A stretch of 48,558 nucleotides of DNA from Akkermansia muciniphila (GCA_004557455.1 SFDX01000019.1:1-48558); one strand, 5' to 3'. Shown: positions 1-8,953, counted from the first letter of the stretch. Notes: generated by a model not told the origin, from the sequence alone. Made by a program: numbers and translations.

Positions 1-2
1 CC

Positions 3-1253
3 GCCGAGGAAGTGGAGCGGCTGCTGAAGGAAGGCGCCGAGCCCGACTGCCGGGATGCGGAGGGCAACACGCCCTTGCTGCTGCTCTGCCGTCAGGCGGC
101 CCTTGCCCCGAGCCCGGAAGCCGCAGGCCGCACCATTGCCCCCGCTGCTGCCCTGCTGCTGGAGAAGGGGGCGGATGCCTACCTCAAGAACGACCGCGGC
201 TGCGATGCCATGATGTACCTGCAATCCCTGCCGGAGTCGGTCGACGCGCTCACCCGCCGCGACCTGCTGCACGGGGAGGGACTCGCGGTGCGCATTCCTC
301 CGTCTTCCAAGGCTTTCTTTGACTACATGACCCGCTGCTGCCGGGTAGCCAATGAGAGCGGGGTCTCCCTGCCCTACCTCAATAAGCTTTACATGGCCCC
401 TGCCTACGAGCGGGCCGAAGAGCTGCTCGCCCGCCTGATGGAGGACGACAACCGCGAGACGGTTCGCCTGCTGGGCCTCAGCTCCGCCGCGGGAAATGCC
501 GCAGAGTGGGCCATGTTCACCACGCTGGACTTTATGCGCAAGGCCAATGCCCGCAAGGCAGAGGCCTATGTGGACAAATTGTCCCTCTGGAAGAACAGTG
601 AGCATTTTTTGGAGGAAACGCCCCTACTCTTCCTGCACTGCCTGCACGGGCTGCACTGGCAGATTTCCCCCGCCAACCTCTCCGCCGCTCTCAACAAGCT
701 GGAGAAAATGCTGCCGGAGAACGAGCTGGACATGATTGACTGCACCGCCGGCAGCATCATGGCCCTGCTGCTGGACTTGGAGTTCTGCAACGCCGCCGTA
801 TCCCGCAGCAAGGCCCTGCAACGCGCCGCGCGCTATGCCAAGGCATACGACCCCGCCCTGGCGGCCTCTGCGCTCGCTAAACAGTTAGAAGACAAAAAAC
901 TGCCCACTCCGCAGCAGTTGGCAGACCTGACCCCCGAGCCGACGGGCCTGCCGGGTGCCTTTGCCAACCTCTTCCGTGTAGATGCCTACCTGAGCACGCG
1001 GGAGGGCACGACGCCCCCCCGCCCGGAGCCAACGGTCGAGCAAATGAGCCGCGCGGCGGAGACCCTGCGCCTCCTCAAGCTCCCCCGGCATGCCCGCGCC
1101 GTGGAGCAACAGTTAAACCCCGAGGAAACAGAGAGTGACGCGACGCTGCACCCCGCGGCCTTCACCACCTACCCGGAGCTGCCCGGCACCTCGCCCCTCG
1201 TGGCCATGTGTCGCTACATTCTCCGTCATCCCGAGACCTTCCGCCGGCCATGA
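3..1253 (+). CDS. Ankyrin-repeat protein, 5' end outside the window
   Basis: The reading frame is open from the first bases of the window; a GTG at 12 is the first possible start, but the residues before and after it already form the middle of an ankyrin repeat (a helix, then GAEPDCRDAEGNTPLLLL), so the true start almost certainly lies upstream. One or two ankyrin units are recognisable in roughly the first 70 residues, including a second one around LLLEKGADAYLKNDRGCDAM. The remaining ~340 residues are helical and leucine/alanine rich, with no family I recognise. The stop overlaps the ATG of the next gene (ATGA), so the two are probably translationally coupled. Ankyrin repeats usually bind proteins; the partner cannot be read from the sequence. 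Confidence 0.8.
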   Translation, partial: AEEVERLLKEGAEPDCRDAEGNTPLLLLCRQAALAPSPEAAGRTIAPAAALLLEKGADAYLKNDRGCDAMMYLQSLPESVDALTRRDLLHGEGLAVRIPPSSKAFFDYMTRCCRVANESGVSLPYLNKLYMAPAYERAEELLARLMEDDNRETVRLLGLSSAAGNAAEWAMFTTLDFMRKANARKAEAYVDKLSLWKNSEHFLEETPLLFLHCLHGLHWQISPANLSAALNKLEKMLPENELDMIDCTAGSIMALLLDLEFCNAAVSRSKALQRAARYAKAYDPALAASALAKQLEDKKLPTPQQLADLTPEPTGLPGAFANLFRVDAYLSTREGTTPPRPEPTVEQMSRAAETLRLLKLPRHARAVEQQLNPEETESDATLHPAAFTTYPELPGTSPLVAMCRYILRHPETFRRP

Positions 1254-3100
1254 GCATGTATGATGACAGCTACCGGCGAACGGAGGAGGATGAACGGCGG
1301 AACAAGGTTCCCGGCTCGCGGCGGGAGCGCGTGCTCGCCTACGGCACCATGGGGCATGCAGTCTGCATCACCGTGGCGGTCATGTGTACCGTCCCCATTC
1401 TGTGGCAGGATTCCCTGAACGAGGACTGGCGGGAGGCGCCGGTGCAGATTGCCGGGCAGATTCTGATGGGGGCTTTCTACCTCTCCTGCGCGCTGCTGGC
1501 GGCGGAGTTCTTCATCCTGCTGACGCGACTGTGTAACCTGCGCGCCCTGTGGCGTGTGCTGCGATGGGGCGTGCTCTGGGGCATCGGCATCGGGGTATTC
1601 AGCCTGCTCTGCATCATGGCCGATGTGCAGCCGGAGGCCCCGATGACGGCGGATACCCCCATCCAAGTGGACGACGCCATCCACCCCCCCACGGATAAAT
1701 TGCACGGCCCCGGGTCCATGGTCATTGATATTCAGCCGGCAGACTTCACGGGAGATCGGGTGCAGGACATCCCGAACGTCCGCCGCCTGCTGAGTACATC
1801 GCCGGGGAAGTTGTCGCGCATCATCGAATCGACCCCTCGTCTGGTGATAACCCACGATAACGCCTTTTACTCCAAACCCGGGCACCTCGTGCTCGTTGCC
1901 CCCAAAGGCAACGCCGAGCGGGCGGATCTGGTGCATGCGGCGTTCTGCCGACTGACTCCCGGCCAGCACCTGCCCAAGGGCTTCCACAGTCTCAAACCCG
2001 GGGAGCGTTTCAGCAAGGTCGAGGACGAAAAGCAGGTGAGCACCGACATTGCGTTGGAGCTGGGGGAGAACTTCTACCTCCTGCTGGCCTGGCGCGGCGA
2101 GGATGCCAAGAAAAATGCCGCCAGATGCCTGAACGCCTCCATCGCGGCTTTCGACCAACGCCTGCGCGAGGTGGCTGCTAACCCCGGCAAGGAGTCCCTG
2201 CGCCGCTTGGTGGAGGGCAAACGCAACATCGTCGGCAGCACTCCCGGGTTCGCTCTCTGTGAGCCGCCGGGGCAATTCGGCGCGTACCAGGCGGAGATTT
2301 ATGTGAACCCCGGGGAGCCGGGCAACCTGCATATGCGCATCTACTCGCGGGATAAAAAACTCGGCATTAACCGACACCTCACCCTGCGTGCCCGCTATTC
2401 GGAGAACCGTGAGGAGCTCTTCCGCCACGATGTACCGAGGGACGCACCGCCGACCCCGGGGCTGGGCGAGTGGGCCCTCAACCGCCTGCCGTCGGATTTC
2501 CCCAAGGGGGCGCCCATGTTTGTGATCGCGGAAGGCGACTCGACCAAGAGCTTCGGGGTGGTGACAGAGGTGTGGTTCGTGCCGCGTGACCGCCCGCAGA
2601 ACAGGCGTCTGCTTCTGCGCCGATGCTACAAGGTGCGCGCCTACCAGCGGGTGGAGGCCGAACCGGAGCAAAAGGCGGCACCGGCAGTGCTCTTTTCCCC
2701 GCAGGGGCCCTACCTGATGCGCTTGGTGCGGCAGCATATTCAGAGCGGCTTGCAGCATCCGGTCAAACAGCCGCAGGGAGTCATGCGCCCGGGTGTCACG
2801 GATCCCACCCCGCAGACACCGTTGGCGGGTGCGGTGGCCATCTCGCAAGCGGAGGCGCGCAAGGTTGTCGATGCCTTTGAGAGCAAGCAACCCCTGCCCC
2901 GCGAGCTGCGGAAATCACTCTTTTTACCCACCGGCAGCCGCATCCTGCGGCGGGAGCAAGGCCGCGTGCTCGAGCAGCAGCGCAGGAAAACCGCCTCGCC
3001 CGCACCGCAGCAGTCCGATAAGGCCCAACTGCCGCCCTGGGAAGAGCTCCGGGAAAAACTTCGCACTATCAAAAACTCCATAAACTCGCTCATTCCATGA
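1250..3100 (+). CDS. Membrane protein with three N-terminal TM segments and large soluble domain
   Basis: I do not recognise the family. The start at 1250 forms an ATGA overlap with the previous stop and is preferred over the in-frame ATG at 1208, which would overlap by 46 nt. The 616-residue product starts with a charged segment (~residues 1-30) and has three hydrophobic stretches near residues 31-51, 68-93 and 104-124. About 490 mostly soluble, charged residues follow, ending in a basic, glutamine-rich tail. The stop again overlaps the next start (ATGA at 3097), so it is the second member of a four-gene cluster with the ankyrin protein, a second membrane protein and a YafK-like protein. A function in the envelope is inferred only from these neighbours. 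Confidence 0.75.
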   Translation: MSMYDDSYRRTEEDERRNKVPGSRRERVLAYGTMGHAVCITVAVMCTVPILWQDSLNEDWREAPVQIAGQILMGAFYLSCALLAAEFFILLTRLCNLRALWRVLRWGVLWGIGIGVFSLLCIMADVQPEAPMTADTPIQVDDAIHPPTDKLHGPGSMVIDIQPADFTGDRVQDIPNVRRLLSTSPGKLSRIIESTPRLVITHDNAFYSKPGHLVLVAPKGNAERADLVHAAFCRLTPGQHLPKGFHSLKPGERFSKVEDEKQVSTDIALELGENFYLLLAWRGEDAKKNAARCLNASIAAFDQRLREVAANPGKESLRRLVEGKRNIVGSTPGFALCEPPGQFGAYQAEIYVNPGEPGNLHMRIYSRDKKLGINRHLTLRARYSENREELFRHDVPRDAPPTPGLGEWALNRLPSDFPKGAPMFVIAEGDSTKSFGVVTEVWFVPRDRPQNRRLLLRRCYKVRAYQRVEAEPEQKAAPAVLFSPQGPYLMRLVRQHIQSGLQHPVKQPQGVMRPGVTDPTPQTPLAGAVAISQAEARKVVDAFESKQPLPRELRKSLFLPTGSRILRREQGRVLEQQRRKTASPAPQQSDKAQLPPWEELREKLRTIKNSINSLIP

Positions 3101-4131
3101 ACAACAGAATCATTCAACTCCTCGTCTGGCTGCTCTTCGCGCTGCTTGTCATTGTGGGTACCGCCTTGGTACAGCACCGCTTCTGCTGCGCCCCGCAGGC
3201 CCTGCTTCCCTATGCAGAGGACCCCGTGCGCCTGCTGCACCTGCTCAACGGCAACCCCTGGGCCTGGGTGCTCATCGGCATCGGTCTCATTCTGGCGGCC
3301 GATCGCTTGGTGCATGCGGCGTGGAACTTTGTGCTGCCGGTGCTGCTGGTAGCATCGGTGGCGGAGGGGCTGGCCTTCCTGCCTTCGCTCCCGGAGTACC
3401 TCCCGCCCTCCGCCGAGGCCGCGGCGAAGTACCTTCCCACTACCGTGCGGGGGTGGAGCATCCTCGGGCTGTGTTACGTCCCGGTGTTTGCATTGATAGC
3501 CTACCTTTTCGCGCGACGGGGCACGCGCCTGCTCATCTGCACCTTCATCGCGACGGCTCTGTGGGTGCCCGCCGTGTGGGGCTGCGAGTGGCTTACGGCG
3601 CAGTGGGCTGCCATGCCGGAGCCCTTTCTGCCCAACGCGCTGCACACCGTGCAGGCTTGCCCTTGGCTCTGCGCCCTGCTTCCGGGTTGCACGCTGCTGC
3701 TTTTCTGTGAGCTGATGTCCTTCTACGAGGCAGCCCTGCCGGCTGCTCCCCGTAAGGTCGCGCAGACCGAGCAGGAGGCCGAGACCCCGCAGGCAACGTC
3801 AGCCCCGACCACGCCCGCAGTCAAACCGGAGACCAAAGCTGCGGCCACTCCCGCCGCTGCCGCCGCCAAACCGGCAGGTCTCAAACCCACGCTCGCCCCG
3901 GCGCGTAAGCTGAAGCTCAAGCCCACCGTCCCGGCGGCCACTGCCGCAGCTGCCGCCCCTGCGGAGGAACCGGCAGAGGAAGTAAGCGAGACACCTGCTC
4001 CCGCCCCCGTTGAAACTCCGGTGGAGGAGGCCCCCGCTGCAACACCGACAGAGGAGACTGAGGTGCCGGCAGAAATCCCGGCAGAGCCTGCCGCCGAGTC
4101 CGATAAGAAAAACGAACCTCCTGCTCTTTGA
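3097..4131 (+). CDS. Multi-pass membrane protein with Ala/Pro/Glu-rich C-terminal tail
   Basis: The 344-residue product has about five or six hydrophobic segments in residues 1-210 (approximately 6-25, 53-69, 76-95, 118-138, 144-163 and 188-210). A low-complexity tail follows from ~212 to the end, dominated by alanine, proline, lysine and then glutamate (runs such as AATPAAAAAKPAG). Such tails are common as flexible linkers in high-GC bacteria and carry no functional signature. It starts inside the previous stop (ATGA) and its own stop overlaps the next ATG by one base (TGATG at 4129-4133), so the cluster is probably one transcript. No family recognised. Confidence 0.75.
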   Translation: MNNRIIQLLVWLLFALLVIVGTALVQHRFCCAPQALLPYAEDPVRLLHLLNGNPWAWVLIGIGLILAADRLVHAAWNFVLPVLLVASVAEGLAFLPSLPEYLPPSAEAAAKYLPTTVRGWSILGLCYVPVFALIAYLFARRGTRLLICTFIATALWVPAVWGCEWLTAQWAAMPEPFLPNALHTVQACPWLCALLPGCTLLLFCELMSFYEAALPAAPRKVAQTEQEAETPQATSAPTTPAVKPETKAAATPAAAAAKPAGLKPTLAPARKLKLKPTVPAATAAAAAPAEEPAEEVSETPAPAPVETPVEEAPAATPTEETEVPAEIPAEPAAESDKKNEPPAL

Positions 4132-4811
4132 TGCTTCGCCTTCTCTCCCTCCTTCTCGCCTCCATTCTCATGACCGGTGAACACACTAGTGCCGGAGGGA
4201 TTCCACCCACCCCGGCGCAAAAGCAGCAAGGCGCCCGCCAAGCCGCCGGCGACACTTTCGGTGAATACTACGGCAAGCCTGTCTTCCTGCGCATCATCAA
4301 GGAGGATGAGCTGATGGAGCTGTGGGGGCAAATGGGGGACACTTGGCGACTCCTCAAGGAATACCCCATCGCGGCCATGAGCGGTACCCTAGGCCCCAAA
4401 ACGCGGGAGGGCGACTGCCAGGCTCCGGAGGGTTTTTACGCCGTTCGACTGAAGGGGCTGAATCCCAACAGCAACTATTACCTTTCCTTCAACATCGGCT
4501 ACCCGAATGCTTACGACCGCAGCCTGCAGCGCACGGGTAGCTATATCATGGTGCACGGCAGCGATGTCTCCATCGGTTGTTTTGCCATGACGGACGAGGG
4601 AATCGCGGAAATCTACGGCATGGTTGAGGCCGCCCTGAAGGCCGGGCAACCTGCCGTTCCCGTGCAGGTCTACCCTTTCCGCATGACCCCTGCGCGCATG
4701 AAGGCCGAGGCCGATAGCCCCCACGCCGAGCACTGGAAGCACCTGTTCCCCGGTTGGCAGTACACCCAGCTGAACGATGCCCCCTACCCCAACCGGGATG
4801 CGGATCAGTAG
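4131..4811 (+). CDS. YafK/ErfK-type L,D-transpeptidase-fold protein
   Basis: The product begins with a hydrophobic stretch (MLRLLSLLLASILMTG) likely to be a signal peptide, giving a periplasmic protein of about 226 residues. The YkuD-type catalytic signature is visible as H142-G-S-D-V-S-I-G-C150, preceded by a stretch resembling the family core (YPIAAMSGTLGPKTREGD and GFYAVRLKGLNPNSNYYLSF). Cys150 would be the nucleophile acting on meso-diaminopimelate peptide stems. In the YafK branch the enterobacterial member (DpaA/LdtF) cleaves the link between peptidoglycan and Braun lipoprotein rather than making cross-links; which activity applies here cannot be decided. I start at the ATG at 4131, which overlaps the preceding stop, rather than the TTG at 4128. 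Confidence 0.85.
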   Translation: MLRLLSLLLASILMTGEHTSAGGIPPTPAQKQQGARQAAGDTFGEYYGKPVFLRIIKEDELMELWGQMGDTWRLLKEYPIAAMSGTLGPKTREGDCQAPEGFYAVRLKGLNPNSNYYLSFNIGYPNAYDRSLQRTGSYIMVHGSDVSIGCFAMTDEGIAEIYGMVEAALKAGQPAVPVQVYPFRMTPARMKAEADSPHAEHWKHLFPGWQYTQLNDAPYPNRDADQ

Positions 4812-4812
4812 C

Positions 4813-4841
4813 TTGACACCGCCACCGCGTTGTGCTAAACT
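4813..4841 (+). promoter_or_regulatory. Sigma70-type promoter for the thioesterase gene
   Basis: Perfect -35 TTGACA at 4813-4818, 17-nt spacer, -10 TAAACT at 4836-4841 (4 of 6 consensus). The ATG lies 15 nt beyond the -10 box, so the predicted leader is only about 8 nt. Confidence 0.65.
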
Positions 4842-4856
4842 GGGGAAGCAAGCACC

Positions 4857-5576
4857 ATGATTGAAGATCTTACCGTCACACACACCATCACGAGCTACGA
4901 ATGCGGGGCGAACTCGCTGATGAAGCCGGAGACCCTGCCCCTGCTCTGCCAGGAAATTGCGGAGCAGCATGCTTCTCAACACAATTTCGGCTACGAGTGG
5001 GCCATGGAGAACCATGTCTTTTGGGCAGAAACCCGCGCCGAGCTGGAGTTCATCCGCCTGCCTGGGTGGAAGGAGGTCGTGACACTGCGCACCAACACCG
5101 GCATGTCCGGCTCGGTGGCAGCGCGGCGTTTCGTGGAGATGACGAATGCGCAGGGAGAGGTGCTGGCCAAGGCGGACCTGCAGTGGGTGCTGGCGGACCT
5201 CAAAACGCGGCGCTTGGTGCCGCCCCGTCGCCTGATCGCCTCCATCGCGGAGATGCGTACTCCCTATGTGGCCCCGGCGGAGTTGCCGGAGTTCCCGAGT
5301 GCTCCGGCGGCGACGGCTTCGTTGTCCGTAACACAGCGCGAAATTGACTTCAACGGTCATGTCAACAACGCCTCGTACCTCATCTGGGTGCTGGATACCC
5401 TGCCGGAATCCCTGCGGCCGAGCGGCCTCCCCGTGCGGGTCTCCCTGCGTTTCCGCAAGGAGACGATGCTCGGGGAGCAGGTCAGCATCGCCCACCATAT
5501 CGCGGGGCAGGCCACAAGCCACATCATTTCCTCCGGCGGCATCACCCGGGCAGAGGTGACGGTACTGTGGGCATGA
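4857..5576 (+). CDS. Acyl-ACP thioesterase (double hotdog)
   Basis: The 239-residue product matches the bacterial acyl-ACP thioesterase family related to plant FatA/FatB. It has an N-terminal hotdog half with HTITSYECGAN and a typical segment FGYEWAMENHVFW, and a C-terminal half with the conserved D-F-N-G-H-V-N-N-A-S-Y motif near residues 163-173 that carries active-site residues of the family. Such enzymes hydrolyse acyl-ACP to free fatty acid in the cytoplasm. Length fits the bacterial family (about 240-260). It has its own promoter and a near-leaderless transcript, so it is probably monocistronic. Substrate chain length cannot be told from sequence. The neighbouring genes give no pathway context. 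Confidence 0.88.
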   Translation: MIEDLTVTHTITSYECGANSLMKPETLPLLCQEIAEQHASQHNFGYEWAMENHVFWAETRAELEFIRLPGWKEVVTLRTNTGMSGSVAARRFVEMTNAQGEVLAKADLQWVLADLKTRRLVPPRRLIASIAEMRTPYVAPAELPEFPSAPAATASLSVTQREIDFNGHVNNASYLIWVLDTLPESLRPSGLPVRVSLRFRKETMLGEQVSIAHHIAGQATSHIISSGGITRAEVTVLWA

Positions 5577-5591
5577 TGTCACGTTTTGGGG

Positions 5592-5620
5592 TTGCATTCC
5601 TGCGGCGCAGGTGCTAAAGT
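5592..5620 (+). promoter_or_regulatory. Promoter of secreted ankyrin gene, leaderless
   Basis: -35 TTGCAT at 5592-5597, 17-nt spacer, -10 TAAAGT at 5615-5620. Only 6 nt separate the -10 box from the ATG at 5627, so transcription should start at or next to the A of the start codon. Confidence 0.65.
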
Positions 5621-5626
5621 GCGGGC

Positions 5627-7021
5627 ATGAAGCACTTTATCGCATCCTCCGTTCCTGCATTGGCCCTCAGTATGTCCCTCAGCGCCGCAGAGCCGACCCC
5701 TGTCGCCGCTCCCGCGCCCGAGGCAAAGCCGGCTGCGGCCCCGACCGAACAGCAGGCCTTGGTAGCAACATCGCCGGAGCAAAAGGCCTTGGAGGCTCTT
5801 AATGAGGGCAACGTTGATGCCCTGCGCAAGCTCCTGGATGACGGGTTGGATGTGAACACCGTTCTCGGCGATGGTATTCGCCTGATTCAAGCGGCCTTCT
5901 TTACGGCCAACGTAGAGGCGGCTAATCTGCTCATTGAACGCAAGGCGGATCTGACCTGTGTGATGCCTAACGGGCAGTCCTTGGCCGGCTTGGCCGCAGC
6001 AGCCAATCAGCCGGATCTCCTGATGCTGCTGCAGGAGCAGGGGGTCAACCTGAATGCACAGGACAAGCTGGGCTATCCCCCGCTGATGGTGGCAACCGTG
6101 CGCGGCAACCTGGATGCCATGCAGATGCTGCTGGCCATGAAGGTGGATCCCAATGTGGAGGATAAGAACGGCATGCGCCCCATCATGGTTACCCTTTCCC
6201 TGCCGGATCGCAATGCAGCCAACGCTGCTATGCAGATGCTCCTGGAGCACAAGGCGGACCCCAACGCTTCCGCTAAGAACGGGCCTTTCCTCGTCACGCC
6301 CCTCTTGGTTGCCATTTCCAAGAATAATGCGGAGGCCGTGGACATGCTCTTGGCCAATGGGGCAAACCCGGACTTGGGGGATCCCATCTCACCCCTCATG
6401 CGTGCTGCCCAAGTGCGGGATGCCGCCACGGTGGAGAAACTCATCAAAGCGGGGGCCGATGTGAACAAGAAGCAGCTCTACGGCGGCACACCGCTGCAGG
6501 GTGCGGCCAGTGTGGCCTGCCCGGCGGTCATCGACCTGCTCCTCAAGGCGGGGGCGGATGCCAACGCTACGGATGACGGCGGGGACACACCGCTCACCAA
6601 CGCGGCCGTGGGTACCAATATCACGACCGATCTGGACGATGCCATGGCGGGCCGATCGGCCTACGGTCGCGTGCCTTCCCTCATCAATGCCGAGGAGGCC
6701 GTGTCCCTGCTCGTGAAAGCCGGGGCCGATGTGAACCGCGCCAATGCCAAGGGACGCACCCCGCTGATCATCGCAGCCTTGGCCGCAGACCCCGGGATGT
6801 GCCGTCTGCTCCTCTCGCTGGGGGCGGACAAGTCAGCTAAGGACGCCACCGGGCGCACGGCAGCAGACTACGCAGCCCTGACGGAGGAGGAGCGCTTGGC
6901 GGAGATGTACCCCCTCTTCCCGGGGGCTGAGAAGAACGAGAAGCTCCGCAAAATCATCACCACCGCTGTTCAGGATAACGCACGGGGAGAGGAGTGCTCC
7001 ACCATTCTCAACTCTCACTGA
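5627..7021 (+). CDS. Secreted ankyrin-repeat protein
   Basis: A signal peptide (MKHFIASSVPALALSMSLSAA, cleavage likely near residue 21) is followed by an Ala/Pro linker and then a long ankyrin array from about residue 55 to 420. Many units show the usual pattern: LL..GADVN or KADPN, then NG..PL..A and LL...A (for example GADVNRANAKGRTPLIIAA). The protein is therefore expected outside the cytoplasmic membrane, where it could bind other envelope proteins. No enzymatic domain is present. The start is fixed by the signal peptide and by the promoter, whose -10 box ends 6 nt upstream. The following gene begins 3 nt after its stop, so the two may be cotranscribed. Confidence 0.88.
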   Translation: MKHFIASSVPALALSMSLSAAEPTPVAAPAPEAKPAAAPTEQQALVATSPEQKALEALNEGNVDALRKLLDDGLDVNTVLGDGIRLIQAAFFTANVEAANLLIERKADLTCVMPNGQSLAGLAAAANQPDLLMLLQEQGVNLNAQDKLGYPPLMVATVRGNLDAMQMLLAMKVDPNVEDKNGMRPIMVTLSLPDRNAANAAMQMLLEHKADPNASAKNGPFLVTPLLVAISKNNAEAVDMLLANGANPDLGDPISPLMRAAQVRDAATVEKLIKAGADVNKKQLYGGTPLQGAASVACPAVIDLLLKAGADANATDDGGDTPLTNAAVGTNITTDLDDAMAGRSAYGRVPSLINAEEAVSLLVKAGADVNRANAKGRTPLIIAALAADPGMCRLLLSLGADKSAKDATGRTAADYAALTEEERLAEMYPLFPGAEKNEKLRKIITTAVQDNARGEECSTILNSH

Positions 7022-7024
7022 TCC

Positions 7025-7420
7025 ATGCAGCTTTCTTTTGATGAGGCGGTGGAGGAGCTCTGCAGCCGCTCCGACCGTTACAAGCAGGATGCCTATGTCC
7101 TCCTGCGCGATTCCTTCGATGCCACGGTGAAGCAGACCGAGAAGGCCAACACCGAGGGTAACCTGTCCGCAGCAGAGCTCTACCACGGCTACTGTGCCTA
7201 CGCCGTTGCGCAGTTCGGGCCCCTCGCGGAGGATGTGCTGTACTCTTGGGGCGTCAGCTCTCCCGAGGACGTGGGCGAGCTCGTCTACAATCTCATCGAG
7301 ATGGGTATTTTCGGCAGCCGAAAGGACGATTCCAAGGTCGATTTCACCACGCTCCCCCCCATGGAGGATATACTGGAGGGGCTCTTTCTGGAACAGGCAA
7401 ACAAGCTGGCTATTGTATGA
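7025..7420 (+). CDS. Conserved protein resembling the TIGR04138 / Minf_1886 family
   Basis: The 131-residue acidic, soluble product resembles a small conserved family restricted to Verrucomicrobia and Planctomycetes (recalled as Minf_1886, TIGR04138). Recognisable pieces are a sequence of the form F..AV..L..R..RY...AY.F.RD, the motif LSAAELYHGYCAYAVAQFG, and WGV.S.EDVGELVYNLIE.G. Function is unknown. Its final codons overlap the ATG of agmatine deiminase (ATGA at 7417-7420), which implies translational coupling, but no functional link is established. Family identity is from memory of the pattern and should be confirmed by a profile search. Confidence 0.75.
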   Translation: MQLSFDEAVEELCSRSDRYKQDAYVLLRDSFDATVKQTEKANTEGNLSAAELYHGYCAYAVAQFGPLAEDVLYSWGVSSPEDVGELVYNLIEMGIFGSRKDDSKVDFTTLPPMEDILEGLFLEQANKLAIV

Positions 7421-8466
7421 TACCGCAACCCCTCACCGGCGAGGCCCTGCGCTGGCCCGCAGAATGGGAGCCGCAGGAGGCCGTCTGGATCTCTTGGCCA
7501 CACCGCGAGGACCTCTGGCAGGGGGGGCTCGCCGAGCTCACGGAGCGCTACGGTGCCCTCTGCGCGGCCATTGCGGAGCAGGCGGAGGTGCGCATTAACG
7601 CCGCGGCTTCCCTCCACCCGAGTATCGAGGCCGTGCTGCGCCGCAGCGGGGTGCAGCGTTTCTGCCTCTTTGACCACGAGACGAACGATGTATGGTGCCG
7701 GGACCACGGGCCCATCTTCGTGCAACGCCGCGAGGGCGGTATGCAGGTGGCAGACTGGGCTTTCAACGCTTGGGGCGGCAAGTTTGCCCCGTGGGATAAG
7801 GATAACGCCGTGCCGGAGCACATCGCTGCCTCCCTTTCCCTGCCGCGTCTCTGCAGTTCTTATTTTCTGGAGGGCGGCGCCATTGAGGGCAACGGCGAGG
7901 GGCTGCTTCTCACCACGGAGGCGGTGCTGCTGAATCCCAACCGCAACCCAGGTGCCGCAAAGCAGGAGCTGGAGGCAGAGCTGCACCGCATGCTCGGCAC
8001 TCGCTCCGTTTTCTGGCTCGGCAAGGGTATCGAGGGCGATGACACGGACGGCCATATCGATGATATGGTGCGCTTCACGGCGCCGGATGCCGTCCTTTCC
8101 ATCACCGAGCCGGATCCGCACTCGCCGCATTATCGCAACCTGGCGGAGAACAATGAGCGCTTGCAGGATCTGCGCACCGTGGACGGACATCGGGTCGAGG
8201 TCGTTCCCCTGCCCATGCCGCAGCCGCTCGTGGCAGAGGACTGGCGCTTGGAGCAGTTGCCGGCCAGCTACGCGAACTTCCTCATCTGCAACGGGGCCGT
8301 CATCGTCCCGATCTTCATGCAGGCCCGCGAGGACGACCGTGCGCTCGGTATTATCCGGGAGTGCTTCCCCGGTAAGAAGGTCATCGGGCTGGATGCCCGC
8401 CGCTTGGTGCTGGAGGGCGGTGCCATCCACTGCATCACGCAGCAACAGCCCTGCCCCCGCGCCTGA
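7417..8466 (+). CDS. aguA: Agmatine deiminase (peptidylarginine-deiminase family)
   Basis: The product (349 residues) shows the hallmarks of the PAD_porph/agmatine deiminase family: N-terminal WPAEWEPQEAVWISWPH, V-W-C-R-D-H-G-P-I-F, a catalytic His in D-D-T-D-G-H213-I-D-D, and the C-terminal nucleophile in G-A-I-H-C339-I-T-Q-Q-Q-P. Agmatine deiminase converts agmatine to N-carbamoylputrescine and ammonia on the route to putrescine. No aguB (N-carbamoylputrescine amidase) lies in the window, so the second step must be encoded elsewhere if the pathway is complete. I chose the ATG at 7417 because it forms an ATGA overlap and because the homologous region begins right after it. It converges on the minus-strand gene at 8479 with only 12 nt between stops. 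Confidence 0.92.
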   Translation: MIPQPLTGEALRWPAEWEPQEAVWISWPHREDLWQGGLAELTERYGALCAAIAEQAEVRINAAASLHPSIEAVLRRSGVQRFCLFDHETNDVWCRDHGPIFVQRREGGMQVADWAFNAWGGKFAPWDKDNAVPEHIAASLSLPRLCSSYFLEGGAIEGNGEGLLLTTEAVLLNPNRNPGAAKQELEAELHRMLGTRSVFWLGKGIEGDDTDGHIDDMVRFTAPDAVLSITEPDPHSPHYRNLAENNERLQDLRTVDGHRVEVVPLPMPQPLVAEDWRLEQLPASYANFLICNGAVIVPIFMQAREDDRALGIIRECFPGKKVIGLDARRLVLEGGAIHCITQQQPCPRA

Positions 8467-8478
8467 GGCCGCTGCGCA

Positions 8479-8952
8479 TCATTCCTCGGGCGGCAGCAGA
8501 AAGGCCAGCCGCTCCACCCCGCGCTTGCTCACCTCATTCCACAGCGCTGTCTCCAGCGTGGAGGTGCGGCGCTCCCGTTCCTCCGGGCTCATCTCGTTCA
8601 GGCCTTCCTCGCCCACGTGCTCGCGCAGGCTCTGCTCGGCCATGCGCGTCACCAGCTCTTCCCAAAAAGAGTGGTCGCTGAGCTCGTCCAGCAGCTCCGC
8701 GCAGAAGGAGTCCTCCAAATACGCGCGTTTGAAGAACCAATGCCCGCAGTCCGGGTTCATCTCCATGTGGCGTTGCAGGGTGGGTACACTGCGGGCCTTC
8801 TCCATCAGGCGCACACAGAGCTGCTGCCAAGCCACTGCCCGCGGGTTCCGCAGATCCGGCATGGCCCGCCCCAGCGCAGAGAGCACCATCGCGCCCATCT
8901 CCGCCAAGTCGCGCATCTCTTCTTCGTTCAGGGAGAAAGTGTACCTGCTCAT
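8479..8952 (-). CDS. Small helical protein of unknown function, downstream of sufT
   Basis: A 157-residue soluble, acidic protein predicted to be mostly helical. I do not recognise the family. It starts one base after the sufT stop, so both are almost certainly on one transcript from the promoter at 9515-9544. Cysteines are few (C45, C69 and C84 by eye) and there is no CxxC, so no metal site is evident. Context suggests but does not prove a link to iron-sulfur metabolism. Confidence 0.75.
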   Translation of the reverse strand: MSRYTFSLNEEEMRDLAEMGAMVLSALGRAMPDLRNPRAVAWQQLCVRLMEKARSVPTLQRHMEMNPDCGHWFFKRAYLEDSFCAELLDELSDHSFWEELVTRMAEQSLREHVGEEGLNEMSPEERERRTSTLETALWNEVSKRGVERLAFLLPPEE

Positions 8953-8953
8953 C

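Noticed and set aside
1226..2890. 554-codon minus-strand frame opposite the membrane protein
   Set aside because: Composition is that of an antisense shadow, and the plus-strand frame has TM segments and ATGA overlaps with both neighbours.
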